From Bacteroidales bacterium (GTDB lineage Bacteria; Bacteroidota; Bacteroidia; Bacteroidales; JAADJA01): 55,467 bases of DNA. Each line of letters opens with the position of its first letter. The first letter of the stretch is position 1. The notes under the pieces are model-generated. The model did no database searches, was not told the DNA's origin, and saw nothing but the letters and a program-made list of their open reading frames with translations. Below are positions 1-9,340 of this stretch, one piece after another. The stretch spans positions 1-55,467 of the forward strand of contig JAGVPB010000019.1 in the NCBI GenBank assembly GCA_020052415.1, given 5' to 3'. Position numbers and translations under genes: made by a program.

Positions 1-94
1 AGTATTCATTAATAGTTACCTGTGCATAGAGCACATAAAAATTAGTCAGGAATAATCCAATCAAAAGTACTCTTAATCTTTTGAAATATTTCAT
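1..94 (-). CDS. 5' end of a secreted protein gene (partial, runs off the left edge)
   Basis: Reading leftward from an ATG at 94-92 gives 31 uninterrupted codons to the window edge. The peptide starts MKYFKRLR, followed by a hydrophobic stretch (VLLIGLFL) and a YA|Q signal-peptidase-like junction near residue 24, then VTINEY. This is a typical Sec signal peptide. The residues after it resemble the start of lamin-tail-type domains in Bacteroidota exported proteins (VxINE), but six residues are too few to name a family. The gene is divergent from the small gene starting near 269. Confidence 0.6.
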   Translation of the reverse strand, partial: MKYFKRLRVLLIGLFLTNFYVLYAQVTINEY

Positions 95-268
95 ATACTC
101 CACTTTTTAAACGACCGATTTTGAAAACAAGTTCATAGACAAGTATCAGACAACAATGAATTTTCATTGGTTGTATTAGCCTGCTAAATTACATATTTTA
201 ATATTTTTTTTTAATTACAGCAATACATGAAGTTTTTTTTTTATAAAATTGCACCACAATTTAAGTTC

Positions 269-574
269 ATGGATAAGGTTAGGAAATTAATTAGATTTGA
301 AGAGCTTCCTGCTGATGCATTGCAGGCACTTTCAAAAAAATATCCGGATGGTTGGAAGGACTTTGTTCGAAAAATAACCAAGCCAAACGGTGAGTTTTTC
401 TTTGCTATTGATATTGACACTGATAATGCCTCCTATCTTGTTAAAGTCAATGTTAAAGTAGATTCAAAAAGTGACGTTGAAAAAATACATGATAGTTTTA
501 TTGACAAAGATGCTGAAAAAGAAGCTGAAACTGATGCACAGGAAGAACCCGCGGCAAATGAGAGCGAAGAATGA
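269..574 (+). CDS. small conserved-looking hypothetical protein
   Basis: A 101-residue soluble, acidic protein of unknown function. The first part (about residues 1-70, from MDKVRKLIRFEELP) looks like a compact folded domain with a KYPDGWKDFV segment followed by alternating strands. The last 20 or so residues are rich in Glu, Ala and Asp and are probably disordered. No signal peptide or membrane segment is visible. An in-frame ATG at 227 would add 14 residues (MKFFFYKIAPQFKF); I prefer 269 because those residues look like translated AT-rich leader. No recognisable ribosome-binding site decides between them. It is convergent with the ABC-F gene, 36 bases away, with no clear hairpin between. 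Confidence 0.6.
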   Translation: MDKVRKLIRFEELPADALQALSKKYPDGWKDFVRKITKPNGEFFFAIDIDTDNASYLVKVNVKVDSKSDVEKIHDSFIDKDAEKEAETDAQEEPAANESEE

Positions 575-610
575 CAAATTGTTCTTTATTGGATAAAACA
601 AAAAATTAGT

Positions 611-2506
611 TTATTCAGAGCTCCCGGCAAGATCAATCCACCTTAAGGTTTTCTGCTCAATTTCATCAATAAGTATTGCAATCCGCCTCGACATCCGTTC
701 CATTTCATCATAACTATTGAACCCGGATGATAATGCTTCCTCAATAGTTTTTTTCTCATTCTCCTTTTCTGTGATTTCTTTTTCAAGTTGTTGAAATTCA
801 ATTCTTTCTTTATAGGTCAGTTTGTTTTTTTTATTAGGTTTAGCTGGTTGTCCGGCATTTACGGCGATTTTTTTTTGATCTGACTTTGTTTTTATTTGTT
901 GTTTTTCACTTTCATCTTTTATATCCCGGTAATCAGTGTAAGAACCATAGAAATTCTCCACAACTCCATTCCCCTCAAAAATGAAAAGATGGTCGGTAAG
1001 CTTGTCTAATAAATACCTGTCATGGGAAACTAAAATGAGACAACCACTAAATTCAGAAAGGAATTCCTCAAGTTTGTTTAATGTAAAAATATCCAGGTCA
1101 TTGGTGGGTTCATCGAGGATAAGAAAATTCGGATTTTTAACGAGGACAGTCAACAGGTTCAGCCTTCGTTTTTCCCCACCGCTTAATTTTGAAACCATCG
1201 TATATTGCATGTCTGCAGTAAACATAAATTGAAAAAGAAATTGTGAAGCAGTCAGGGATGAACCATTTCCCATGACAATAACTTCAGCAATATCTTTAAT
1301 AACATCAATTACCTTTTTATCTTCTTTTACCTGAATGCCATCCTGGGTATAATATCCGAATATTATAGTTTCTCCTGTAATAACTTTACCCGAATCAGCA
1401 TTCTCCTTACCTGCAAGGACATTTAAAAAGCTTGTTTTACCGACCCCGTTTTTCCCAATGATCCCAATCCTTTCTCCTTTGATAAAACTATAGCTAAATT
1501 CATCCAGAATTTTAATATCATCATAATGCTTGCTGACTTTTTGGAATTCAAGAATCTTCCCTCCCATCCTTGACATTTTAATGTGAAAGTTCAGATCACG
1601 TGCTTTTGTCTTTGGTACTGCTTTTTCACTGATGTCTTTAAAGGCCTCTATCCTTGCTTTGGATTTGGTTGTCCGCGCCTTTGGCATCCGCCGAATCCAT
1701 TCCAGTTCCTTTTTCATGAGTTGCCGGGCTTTATCGTTTTCTGCTTGGGAAACTTCTTCCCTTAAGCTCTTTTTTTCAAGGTAGAATGAAAAATTTCCTT
1801 TATAAGTATATAGTTTTCCTGCCTCAAGTTCAATAATTTTAGTGCATATCCGGTCGAGAAAGTAACGATCATGTGTCACCATTAGGAGTGTTACCGGCGA
1901 CTGAATCAAATACTGTTCGAGCCATTCGACCATTTCAATATCAAGATGATTGGTCGGTTCATCCAACAGAAGTAAGTCAGGTTTATCAAGCAATGCAAGA
2001 GCCAGAGCGAGTCGTTTTTTTTGTCCGCCAGATAAGGAAAATATTTTTTGATCAAGATTGGTAATATTGAATTTAGTGAGAAGTTCCGTCATTTTTCGTT
2101 CATAGTCCCAGGCATCTGAATGCTCCATGGCTTCAGAGGCTTTTTCAAATGCTTTCTGTGTTTCCTCAGAGTGGTTGACCAATTGGTCGCTTAAAGCTTT
2201 ATTATAAGCTTTGATTGCAGAAATGGCCTGATTTTTCTCACTTTCAAAAAGCATCTTAATGGTACGGGATTCATCAAATAACGGTTCCTGTTCGAGAAAT
2301 CCTAATTTTAATCCTTGCCGTCTTATCACGTCACCGCTGTCCTGAGTACCGGGGACAGCAAGTATCCTTAACAGGCTTGTTTTACCGGCTCCGTTATTCG
2401 CAATTAATGCGACTTTCTCCCCTTTGTTTAGACCAAAGCTAAGTTCCTTGAACAGAATTTTTTCTCCAAAGCTTTTAGAAATATTATTAACTGATAAATA
2501 ATTCAT
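611..2506 (-). CDS. uup: ABC-F family ATPase, Uup-like
   Basis: A 631-residue soluble protein with two ABC ATPase domains in tandem and no membrane segments, the ABC-F architecture. These proteins act on ribosomes or nucleic acids rather than in transport. Domain 1 has Walker A NNGAGKT, signature LSGGQKKR and Walker B LLLLDEPTNHLD. Domain 2 has KNGVGKT, LSGGEKRR and FLILDEPTNDLD. Between them lies the arginine/lysine-rich linker typical of ABC-F proteins (RRMPKARTTKSKARIE). The C-terminal 90 residues are charged and predicted coiled coil, as in the DNA-binding tail of Uup. A longer frame reaches 2575, but that start lies beyond the terminator hairpin of the upstream cold-shock gene, and the family consensus begins at MNYLSVNNISKSFG, so 2506 is chosen. 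Confidence 0.9.
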   Translation of the reverse strand: MNYLSVNNISKSFGEKILFKELSFGLNKGEKVALIANNGAGKTSLLRILAVPGTQDSGDVIRRQGLKLGFLEQEPLFDESRTIKMLFESEKNQAISAIKAYNKALSDQLVNHSEETQKAFEKASEAMEHSDAWDYERKMTELLTKFNITNLDQKIFSLSGGQKKRLALALALLDKPDLLLLDEPTNHLDIEMVEWLEQYLIQSPVTLLMVTHDRYFLDRICTKIIELEAGKLYTYKGNFSFYLEKKSLREEVSQAENDKARQLMKKELEWIRRMPKARTTKSKARIEAFKDISEKAVPKTKARDLNFHIKMSRMGGKILEFQKVSKHYDDIKILDEFSYSFIKGERIGIIGKNGVGKTSFLNVLAGKENADSGKVITGETIIFGYYTQDGIQVKEDKKVIDVIKDIAEVIVMGNGSSLTASQFLFQFMFTADMQYTMVSKLSGGEKRRLNLLTVLVKNPNFLILDEPTNDLDIFTLNKLEEFLSEFSGCLILVSHDRYLLDKLTDHLFIFEGNGVVENFYGSYTDYRDIKDESEKQQIKTKSDQKKIAVNAGQPAKPNKKNKLTYKERIEFQQLEKEITEKENEKKTIEEALSSGFNSYDEMERMSRRIAILIDEIEQKTLRWIDLAGSSE

Positions 2507-2540
2507 TTTTACGGCAGGAATTGTATGCAATTTGAATAAA

Positions 2541-2564
2541 AAAACCCGGTATTCACCGGGTTTT
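2541..2564 (-). terminator. intrinsic terminator of the cold-shock gene
   Basis: A perfect 10-bp inverted repeat (AAAACCCGGT / ACCGGGTTTT, 4-base loop) followed, on the minus strand, by a run of T. It lies just downstream of the csp gene and upstream of the chosen ABC-F start. Confidence 0.8.
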
Positions 2565-2596
2565 AATAAAATCATTTAATTCATTGAATAACTATG

Positions 2597-2788
2597 TTAA
2601 GCCAATTTAACGTTTACCGCGTTTAATCCCTTTTTTCCCTCTTTAAGCTCAAATGTTACTTCATCTTCATCTTTGATTTCGTCAATTAATCCTGAAACAT
2701 GAACAAAATAATCTTTGCCGGTTTCATCATCAATAATAAATCCAAAACCTTTGGACTGATTAAAGAATTTTACTTTTCCTGTTTTCAT
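2597..2788 (-). CDS. cold-shock domain protein (CspA family)
   Basis: A 63-residue single OB-fold protein. It contains the two RNA-binding motifs of the family: RNP1 as KGFGFI (about residues 13-18) and RNP2 as YFVHVSGL (about 27-34). It starts with the usual MKTGKVKFFN. Proteins of this family bind single-stranded RNA and act as RNA chaperones; which stress induces this copy cannot be told. It is a single-gene unit with its own -7 element at 2833-2840 and a terminator at 2541-2564. Confidence 0.93.
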   Translation of the reverse strand: MKTGKVKFFNQSKGFGFIIDDETGKDYFVHVSGLIDEIKDEDEVTFELKEGKKGLNAVNVKLA

Positions 2789-2832
2789 TTTTTTGTGTTG
2801 TAATTTAATAAAATTAAAAATAAAATAGGGCG

Positions 2833-2840
2833 CAAATGTA
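2833..2840 (-). promoter_or_regulatory. Bacteroidota -7 box for the cold-shock gene
   Basis: Minus-strand TACATTTG followed by CGCCC matches the TAnnTTTG box with the TTTGC extension. It sits about 45 bases before the csp start. The -33 element is not clear: TTTG occurs at short spacing. Confidence 0.45.
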
Positions 2841-2937
2841 ATATAAATTACTTTGCAAATTACAACAAATCATTTTTTTACACATTTTAACACAAATATA
2901 ACACATAAAATGCTGTAAGTTTTGATTGGTTATACGA

Positions 2938-3573
2938 TTAATTACCTGGTTTGAATGCCTGAAGTGAATCGGTAAGGGTATCTTTGACATCCTTAATCTC
3001 TATTGTCCAGTCATGATCAAGTGTAAAAACTCCACCAATAAATGGATTCAGCATGTAACCCCAGGTTGGATTTTCACCCGAATCGCATTCCCAGTATTTG
3101 TCTTCAAAATAAAATTTGAATTTGTGGTCTTCGTGCTTAATTATACAATGGTATATTTTGCCAGGATATATTGTATCAAGAGTGGCCTGTTGATCTGTAC
3201 CGTCATTAGGATGAACGCCATTCACATAACAGTAACTTCCGGCCAATAACATTGTATCGTTAACACATTTATATACCAATCTTGCTGAGCCATGATCGTG
3301 ATGCATTCCTTTTGAAAATCCGCGCAGTTTACTCCAGCCGTTTCGTTTTGGTTCCGGGTAATACCAGGTGCTGTCAGGTTTGAAATAAAACTCTATACCA
3401 TCAAGATTATACACAAACTGAACCGAAGGATAATAGGAATGATTTCCTTTTTTTATTTCTACTTCATACCATTCATTCGAAAGATCAATAAAAGTTGAAT
3501 AGCAAACCAGAAATATTTCTGTTAGAGGAAGCAGAATTATTACTATGGTAAGTATCCGGATCGTTATTTTCAT
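2938..3573 (-). CDS. secreted or membrane-anchored protein of unknown function
   Basis: A 211-residue protein with an N-terminal hydrophobic segment (residues 4-28) that could be an uncleaved signal anchor. The rest is rich in aromatic residues and beta-prone: repeated Trp/Tyr, GMHHDHGSARLVYK near the middle, and a GGVFTLDHDWTIEI ending. The last part resembles the closing strands of jelly-roll, lectin-like exported proteins of Bacteroidota ('...P(Y/F)xGG...(D/H)DxxIxI'). This is a fold-level impression only. Four Cys are present in the mature part. It is transcribed in the same direction as the M28 peptidase gene upstream, 60 bases away, so the two may be co-transcribed. Confidence 0.6.
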   Translation of the reverse strand: MKITIRILTIVIILLPLTEIFLVCYSTFIDLSNEWYEVEIKKGNHSYYPSVQFVYNLDGIEFYFKPDSTWYYPEPKRNGWSKLRGFSKGMHHDHGSARLVYKCVNDTMLLAGSYCYVNGVHPNDGTDQQATLDTIYPGKIYHCIIKHEDHKFKFYFEDKYWECDSGENPTWGYMLNPFIGGVFTLDHDWTIEIKDVKDTLTDSLQAFKPGN

Positions 3574-3633
3574 TCGAATTTTTAAACGTCAAAAACCGCG
3601 TACAGGTTTAGATTTTTCTCAAAAAATTCAAAC

Positions 3634-4815
3634 TTAATACCTTATTTTAACAAGTTTGCCTTGTTTAATTGGATATCCAAGCCGATCAGTAATCTTGTAT
3701 GAATAAAATCCCGGTGCAAAAGATTTCGCCGGAATTTTATACTCCCCGGAGGTCACGTTTTGACTGTAATTAATTATATTGCCTGTTTCATCACACAAAA
3801 CCAAACTGAATCCCGAAAATTCAAAAGGTGCCCTCACAAATAGAAAATCCGAAAAGGGATTTGGATAAATTTCCACGGTTTTGTCAGTTTCAGATTTTTG
3901 AGTTGTCCCTGTGGTTGTATCAAAAGCGTATGAAAAATAAAGCGTGGCTGCAACCGAAAGTTTAGCAATTTCATAAACGTAATTCATATCGAGGTTTGCA
4001 AGGCTATCGTGGATGGTGTGCGGGTAGGGTGAGTTATTGAATTCATAAAGGCCGGTGATGATCTCACCATTGTTTTGAAATGGAACATAATCCGAACCAT
4101 AGGCATAACTAATTGTACTTTCCAGCCCTGAATATATTCCGGTGAGTGCAGCAAGTGTGTCTGTAAAAGCCCAGGATTCGGCATTATTGGCGGTAGGAGA
4201 TGATTCATCTCTTTCGCAGATGATGGTATCATTCGGCAAGCCGGCCACTCCTCCTACTTCGTCAATATTGAAAACAAGCCGTATATTCATATCCTGCGGA
4301 ATTACTACCTCCTGCACATAATGATAACTCCCCACCAATCCATATTCTTCAGCAGTGAAATTTATAAATCTTAAGGAATATCTGGTCGGGATATTTTGAA
4401 CAAGCCGTGCAATCTCAAGGATAATAGCTACTCCTGAGCCATTGTCGTTTACGCCGGGACCATTTTGCGTATCATAATGACCATCAATAATCAAATATTG
4501 GTCTGGAAATTCAGTGCCTGGTTTGGTTACTACAACATTAAATATTTGCTGGCCGGAAAATTCAAAATAATCGGTTTGAATGTCGTTATAACCCATATTC
4601 TGGTATGATTGAATAAGCCATTCACCGGTATAAGCAAGAGCAGTATCAAATATTTCTTTTCTGCCAAAATTTTCCAATTCCTGCAAATCACTTTGCAAGG
4701 AATCATAAGATACCAGATCAACTACCGATTGGATAAATGGATCCGGTGATTGTGACCTGGCTAATTTTGTCAGGCATATTGAACTTAAAATTGACAGAAG
4801 CAGTAATTTCATCAT
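3634..4815 (-). CDS. secreted M28 family zinc aminopeptidase with type IX sorting domain
   Basis: A 393-residue exported metallopeptidase. A signal peptide covers about residues 1-21 (hydrophobic core, then ARS). The M28 catalytic domain (about 50-295) shows the expected zinc ligands: His113 in DGHYDT, Asp124 in VNDNGSG, Glu156/Glu157 in TAEEYG (general base and ligand), Asp185 in NIDEVGG and His266 in YPHTIHDS. Such enzymes remove N-terminal residues from peptides. The C-terminal 75 residues begin with VEIYPNPFSD and end in KQGKLVKIRY, a type A sorting domain of the type IX secretion system, so the protein is probably placed on the cell surface or released. It is divergent from the other type IX substrate gene at 5012. 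Confidence 0.9.
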   Translation of the reverse strand: MMKLLLLSILSSICLTKLARSQSPDPFIQSVVDLVSYDSLQSDLQELENFGRKEIFDTALAYTGEWLIQSYQNMGYNDIQTDYFEFSGQQIFNVVVTKPGTEFPDQYLIIDGHYDTQNGPGVNDNGSGVAIILEIARLVQNIPTRYSLRFINFTAEEYGLVGSYHYVQEVVIPQDMNIRLVFNIDEVGGVAGLPNDTIICERDESSPTANNAESWAFTDTLAALTGIYSGLESTISYAYGSDYVPFQNNGEIITGLYEFNNSPYPHTIHDSLANLDMNYVYEIAKLSVAATLYFSYAFDTTTGTTQKSETDKTVEIYPNPFSDFLFVRAPFEFSGFSLVLCDETGNIINYSQNVTSGEYKIPAKSFAPGFYSYKITDRLGYPIKQGKLVKIRY

Positions 4816-5011
4816 AATTGATATTCCAATTTTTTACAAATTAACTAAATAAATCCTGTTCTGTTTATTGAAGGTTGGACTTTAATTCAATTTTTGGTTC
4901 AAAACAGATACTTAAGATCTGACTAACATTAGCTTTCTTTAGTCGTTAATCTTATAGGTTAATTTGATAATTTAGCGGAATAAAAAAATTTGCAAACAAA
5001 AAAATATAACC

Positions 5012-7435
5012 ATGAAAAAAATAATTTATGCATTGATTGTAATATTCTATTTTTCTGATCTTTTTGGTCAGGATGGAAATATAAAGACTGACGAAAACGG
5101 ACTGACTCCAAACCAGGTATTCAAAGAGATCTCCGGACAGTTAATTAATGGGGGTAAAGCAGGAAATGCCTGGACTTCCATCGGACCCTTTGGTGGCGAT
5201 GTGTTTGATATGGCAGTCAGTACTGTGGATCCACAAATCGTTTTTGCTGCTGCGGGTGTCCCATATAAAAGTACTGATGGTGGTCAAAACTGGCTTGTGA
5301 TGGATAACCTGATGAATCTTTCGCCGACCGGTATTGGTACGATCGAGGCTGCTTCAAACGGTTCTGTTTATGCCTCTGGTCCTTACACTTATTATAAAAT
5401 TTTTAAGTCTGACGATAACGGATTAACCTGGGTTCAAAAAGCCATTCCGGTAAATGGTGCAGGGCTCGACATTGCGATTGATCCCGTGGATCCTAATATT
5501 ATTTATGCCGGACTCACTTCGGTCATTGGATCGTCAACCAATAATGTAATAATCAAATCGGTTGATGGCGGTGACAACTGGAGCTGGTTTAACATGATAA
5601 ATATTTTACCGGTCGGTTATTCGGTTGTAAATCTTGCTATTGATCCTTCCGACAGCCAGATTATTTTTGCCATTGGCAATGAAGGGTTCAGCAATTCAAT
5701 TGTGGCAGCTACTTTCGATGGCGGAGCGACATGGGAAAACCGAACGGGCAACCTTCCTGTTGGAAAACCACTGAATTACCTTGCTATTTCTGATCAAAAT
5801 GTTTTTATTGCAGGTGGTCAATTATTCGGTGGTCAGGTTGTAGGGGTTTATAAAACCGTTAATTATGGACAATCCTGGCAAAATATTTCGACAGGTTTTC
5901 CGAATAAAGTTTCTAACGCCATTCTGATTGATCCGGTTAATAGCGATAAAATGTATGTAGCCTCGGAAGGTGACGGTATTTATTTCACGACTGACGGAGG
6001 ATCAAACTGGACTTATTCGACCAGTGGAGCAGGAAATACTGGTGCAGCGCGTTGCCTGGTGTTTGAACCGGGAAATACAAACGTTATCTATGCGGGATTC
6101 CTGAGCCTTGGAGTTTGTAAATCACCTGATGCTTCACAATCATGGGAGCTTGCAAACCATGGCATAGCTACTCTTCTCACCAACGATATTGAAGTTGATC
6201 CGAACGATCCTTTGAAAATTCTGGTTGGTTTCGAAGCGGAAAATTCGGGTGGTTGCTATTTGAGCAATGATGGAGGTGATTCGTGGCAACTTGTTGAAGG
6301 TTTGCCCGGTACACGTTTTTCAAAAGTTTGTATCGGAATTGATGGCGCTCTTTTTGCCTGGTCAAATGGACCTTCGAGTGTTGCCCAGGAAGGATTGTAT
6401 AAATCGGTTGATGGTGGTACCAACTGGGACAATATGGGTCCGAATATTGGCGGACTTTTCGAAACAGAAATTTTTGCTTTGGACGTTTCTGAATCGGATC
6501 CAAACTTAATATTCATAGGTGGAAATAATTTTGGCGTGAATGGTTGGGAATCGGTTGTTCATCGGTCTGTGGATGGAGGTGAAATTTGGGAGAATGTTTA
6601 TGTGGGTCCTGAATTCGATAGCTTCAAATATTTATTTGTTGACCCAAACTCAGGAAACCAGGTCGTTTATGGGGCTTTCGCTACTCAGAACGATCATGCC
6701 GGGTTTATAAAAAGCAATGATAGCGGCAGCAATTGGATTGATATAAATACCGGCATACCAGGAACAAACAAATGGTCAGGCTCTATCGTCTGCGATCCTT
6801 TGAACTCAGATATATTGTATGGCGGAATCGGGGGCTATGGTGATTTGAATGGTACTGTTTACAAATCCGTTGATGGCGGTTCTTCATGGTTACCTACTCC
6901 ATTAAGCCTTGATTTTTATTCGAAAATATCGGACATTCTGATAAGTCCTTTGAACAGCGAGGTCGTTTATGCCGCCTCGACACAAAATGGAGTTTATATC
7001 AGTACTGATGCCGGACTTTCCTGGGAATCCTCAAATGATAGTCTTGTTGCCGGTAATATTACGGCATTTTCTGATCCTTTTATGGAGCCGGATAATTCCT
7101 GGCATTTTTGTGCATCAAGTTTTTCAAACAGCGCATTTAAAACAACAGTCTTTGACCCGGTCACGGAGGTTCCGCACATTTCACCGAATGAAAATGATCC
7201 ATGGATAATTTCTAATCCGTCTATTGGTAGTGCTAAGATTACCTTACGATTGGTATCCGGATCAAAAGTCAAAATTATTTTATACAATTCATTGGGACAG
7301 CACTTAAAAACTTTAGTAAATTCCGCCTTGGGAGGTGGTGATTTTTCCTGGGAATTTTCACAACATCCCGGAATATATTATTTGATGGTATCACTTGATA
7401 GTATGGTCAGAACTGAAACAATTATTATCTATTAA
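5012..7435 (+). CDS. secreted Asp-box (BNR/sortilin-like) repeat protein with type IX sorting domain
   Basis: An 807-residue exported beta-propeller protein. An 18- to 20-residue signal peptide (to LFG|Q) is followed by at least 13 Asp boxes of the S-x-D-x-G-x-x-W type, for example STDGGQNW, SVDGGDNW, TTDGGSNW, SNDGGDSW, SVDGGTNW, SNDSGSNW, STDAGLSW, alternating with 'DPxNxxxxYA' strands. This pattern is that of sortilin/VPS10-like or xyloglucanase-like propellers. No glycosidase catalytic residues can be assigned from this alone, so an enzymatic role is not claimed. The last 75 residues (from NPSIGSAKI to RTETIIIY, with ILYNSLGQ) form a type IX sorting domain. It is a single-gene unit. Confidence 0.85.
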   Translation: MKKIIYALIVIFYFSDLFGQDGNIKTDENGLTPNQVFKEISGQLINGGKAGNAWTSIGPFGGDVFDMAVSTVDPQIVFAAAGVPYKSTDGGQNWLVMDNLMNLSPTGIGTIEAASNGSVYASGPYTYYKIFKSDDNGLTWVQKAIPVNGAGLDIAIDPVDPNIIYAGLTSVIGSSTNNVIIKSVDGGDNWSWFNMINILPVGYSVVNLAIDPSDSQIIFAIGNEGFSNSIVAATFDGGATWENRTGNLPVGKPLNYLAISDQNVFIAGGQLFGGQVVGVYKTVNYGQSWQNISTGFPNKVSNAILIDPVNSDKMYVASEGDGIYFTTDGGSNWTYSTSGAGNTGAARCLVFEPGNTNVIYAGFLSLGVCKSPDASQSWELANHGIATLLTNDIEVDPNDPLKILVGFEAENSGGCYLSNDGGDSWQLVEGLPGTRFSKVCIGIDGALFAWSNGPSSVAQEGLYKSVDGGTNWDNMGPNIGGLFETEIFALDVSESDPNLIFIGGNNFGVNGWESVVHRSVDGGEIWENVYVGPEFDSFKYLFVDPNSGNQVVYGAFATQNDHAGFIKSNDSGSNWIDINTGIPGTNKWSGSIVCDPLNSDILYGGIGGYGDLNGTVYKSVDGGSSWLPTPLSLDFYSKISDILISPLNSEVVYAASTQNGVYISTDAGLSWESSNDSLVAGNITAFSDPFMEPDNSWHFCASSFSNSAFKTTVFDPVTEVPHISPNENDPWIISNPSIGSAKITLRLVSGSKVKIILYNSLGQHLKTLVNSALGGGDFSWEFSQHPGIYYLMVSLDSMVRTETIIIY

Positions 7436-7519
7436 CAGGCTGAATAAGAAATGTTTATCTTTTGGAGAGGAACAACTTCATTGCTTGTTTTTTATTGATA
7501 TAATTGCTTTTTACTCTAT

Positions 7520-8011
7520 TTAAACTTCGATATTATTTGCTTTTGAAAGTGTTTGAAATACAATGCAATATCTTTCTGTTAGCCTTATTAGAGTCTTTAT
7601 CCTTTCTTCAGGTTCATCTGTTTGAATATCATATTTAAGGCGGATATTCTTAAACCCGACAGGAGCTTGTCTGTCAACGGCAAGCGTTCCTCTAAAATCA
7701 ATATCCCCTTCAGCATAAATCGCGACATCCTTTAAATTAAAATCAAGGGCAGTTGCAATGGCTTTTAGTGTTACTCCGGCACATCCGACAAGGGCTTCAA
7801 GTAGCATGTCACTTGGACAGACCATCAGTCCATCGCCACCTGAAGCGGGATGAAGTCCGGCTTCAATCAGAGCTTTGCCCGTTTCAATTTTACATGAAAT
7901 TCCGTCGCTCATTGTTGATTTTGCTTTCAAAGTAATGAGCGCAGTTTCGGGATCAGACTTGTATTTGTTTTTCAGTGGTTCCTGTAAGTTCCTCAGTTCT
8001 GTTGAATTCAT
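7520..8011 (-). CDS. OsmC family protein
   Basis: A 163-residue cytosolic protein of the OsmC/Ohr superfamily, thiol-dependent peroxidases that reduce organic hydroperoxides. The two redox cysteines expected for the family are present, in LVGCAGVTLKAIA (about residue 96) and in RYCIVFQTL (about 149). The GGDGLMVCPSDMLLEAL segment matches the conserved 'G.G..P.E.LL.AL' region. Its closeness to OsmC rather than Ohr cannot be settled by eye. It is convergent with the Asp-box protein gene and divergent from the complex I operon. Confidence 0.85.
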   Translation of the reverse strand: MNSTELRNLQEPLKNKYKSDPETALITLKAKSTMSDGISCKIETGKALIEAGLHPASGGDGLMVCPSDMLLEALVGCAGVTLKAIATALDFNLKDVAIYAEGDIDFRGTLAVDRQAPVGFKNIRLKYDIQTDEPEERIKTLIRLTERYCIVFQTLSKANNIEV

Positions 8012-8207
8012 TTTTGTATTTTATTAATTTAATTTCCCTTGCCTGCTAATTTAACAAGCGAATTAAAGAATCGTTCATCATTTAATCCCCGCACAAAGGA
8101 AAAATGTCTTTTAAAGTCGCAAAAGAAAATGGCAGTTCTTGAACTTTTAACGGCTGAGATGTATCACTACCTGATTTAATTTTTAACCGGTTTAAACATT
8201 TTACTTT

Positions 8208-8215
8208 TAATTTTG
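8208..8215 (+). promoter_or_regulatory. possible -7 box of the nuo operon
   Basis: TAATTTTG matches TAnnTTTG exactly, 61 bases before nuoA and inside the only long gap (265 bases) in front of the operon. No convincing TTTG -33 element stands at the usual spacing. The rest of the 8012-8276 gap shows nothing recognisable. Confidence 0.35.
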
Positions 8216-8276
8216 TAGATATACCTGTTTAATAAGTGCCAACAGGCGATTAAAAATCTTTAATTAATTAAAGATA

Positions 8277-8684
8277 ATGCTTACTCTGAGTATCGGATTC
8301 TGGCCTTTTCTGGTGTATGCAATTGCTGTAATAGCAATAGCAGGAATTATGATAGGACTCTCTCATGTTCTGGGTGAAAGGCACTACGAAAAAACCACCG
8401 GCGAACCTTACGAATCCGGAATCCCACCAACGGGTAATGCACGATTGCGTTTTTCTTCCCATTTTTACCTCATAGCCATGTTTTTTGTCATTTTCGATCT
8501 GGACGCAGCATTCATCATTGCATGGGCGGTATCATTCCGTGAGGTTGGAGTCGCGGGCTATGTCGGAATGGTTGTATTTATTTTTATACTTATTGCCGTT
8601 TTGTTATATGAATTAAAAATCGGGGCATTGAATTTTGGACCTCAGGGTAAAAAAATCCTCAGGAATAAAAATAAATTGAAATGA
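8277..8684 (+). CDS. nuoA: NADH:quinone oxidoreductase subunit A
   Basis: A 135-residue membrane protein with three hydrophobic helices (about residues 8-30, 62-85, 92-115), the smallest core subunit at the foot of the quinone channel of complex I. The family loop [18 protein letters not shown] lies between helices 1 and 2, and [12 protein letters not shown] carries the conserved acidic residues of helix 2. It is the first gene of a 13-gene operon. Its stop overlaps the start of nuoB by four bases (ATGA), so the two are probably translationally coupled. Confidence 0.97.
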   Translation: MLTLSIGFWPFLVYAIAVIAIAGIMIGLSHVLGERHYEKTTGEPYESGIPPTGNARLRFSSHFYLIAMFFVIFDLDAAFIIAWAVSFREVGVAGYVGMVVFIFILIAVLLYELKIGALNFGPQGKKILRNKNKLK

Positions 8685-9319
8685 ATGTCAAAATACTAAA
8701 AACTGACCAGATGGGCAATCCGTTAAATCATGAAATTACTGAAGAAGCGGTGAATAAAACAGTCATGCTTACCCGTTTGGAAGATTTGTTAGCCTGGGGA
8801 AGGAAGAATTCTATCTGGCCTTTTGCTTTCGGACTTTCCTGCTGTTTCGTGGAAATGGCTACTTCCATTACAAGCAGGTACGATATCGCACGGTTTGGAG
8901 GCGAAGTCATCCGGGGAACTCCCCGTGAAGCAGATATGATGGTGATTGCGGGTACTGTTTTTATTAAAATGGCACCGATCATCAAGAGGCTTCATGAACA
9001 GATGATGGCTCCCCGGTGGGTGATCTCTATGGGTTCATGTGCCAATTCAGGCGGAATGTACGACATCTACAGCGTTGTGCAGGGAGTGGATAAATTTTTA
9101 CCGGTGGATGTATATGTTTCTGGTTGCCCTCCAAGACCGGATGCCTTTCTGGAAGGATTGCTGCTGTTGCGTGAATCCATCGGAAAAGAGAAGCGTCCAC
9201 TCAGCTGGGTTATTGGACCCCAGGGAATCCAAACGCGGCAATATCAACCAAGTCAGCGTGATTTAAAAATGGTCGAACGCAGAAAAATGAATAATATAAG
9301 ACCCATGAACGAAATGTGA
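8681..9319 (+). CDS. nuoB: NADH:quinone oxidoreductase subunit B (cluster N2)
   Basis: A 212-residue peripheral-arm subunit that holds the terminal [4Fe-4S] cluster N2, the electron donor to quinone. All four ligands are visible: Cys54-Cys55 in GLSCCFVEM, Cys120 in [10 protein letters not shown] and Cys149 in VSGCPPRPD. The N-terminus is about 30 residues longer than the minimal family core and the C-terminus ends in a basic Met/Asn tail. It lies between nuoA (4-base overlap) and nuoCD (21-base gap). It is a useful internal control for the degenerate homologue at 37835-38593. Confidence 0.97.
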   Translation: MNVKILKTDQMGNPLNHEITEEAVNKTVMLTRLEDLLAWGRKNSIWPFAFGLSCCFVEMATSITSRYDIARFGGEVIRGTPREADMMVIAGTVFIKMAPIIKRLHEQMMAPRWVISMGSCANSGGMYDIYSVVQGVDKFLPVDVYVSGCPPRPDAFLEGLLLLRESIGKEKRPLSWVIGPQGIQTRQYQPSQRDLKMVERRKMNNIRPMNEM

Positions 9320-9340
9320 TAAAACCCTTTTATTGAATTT

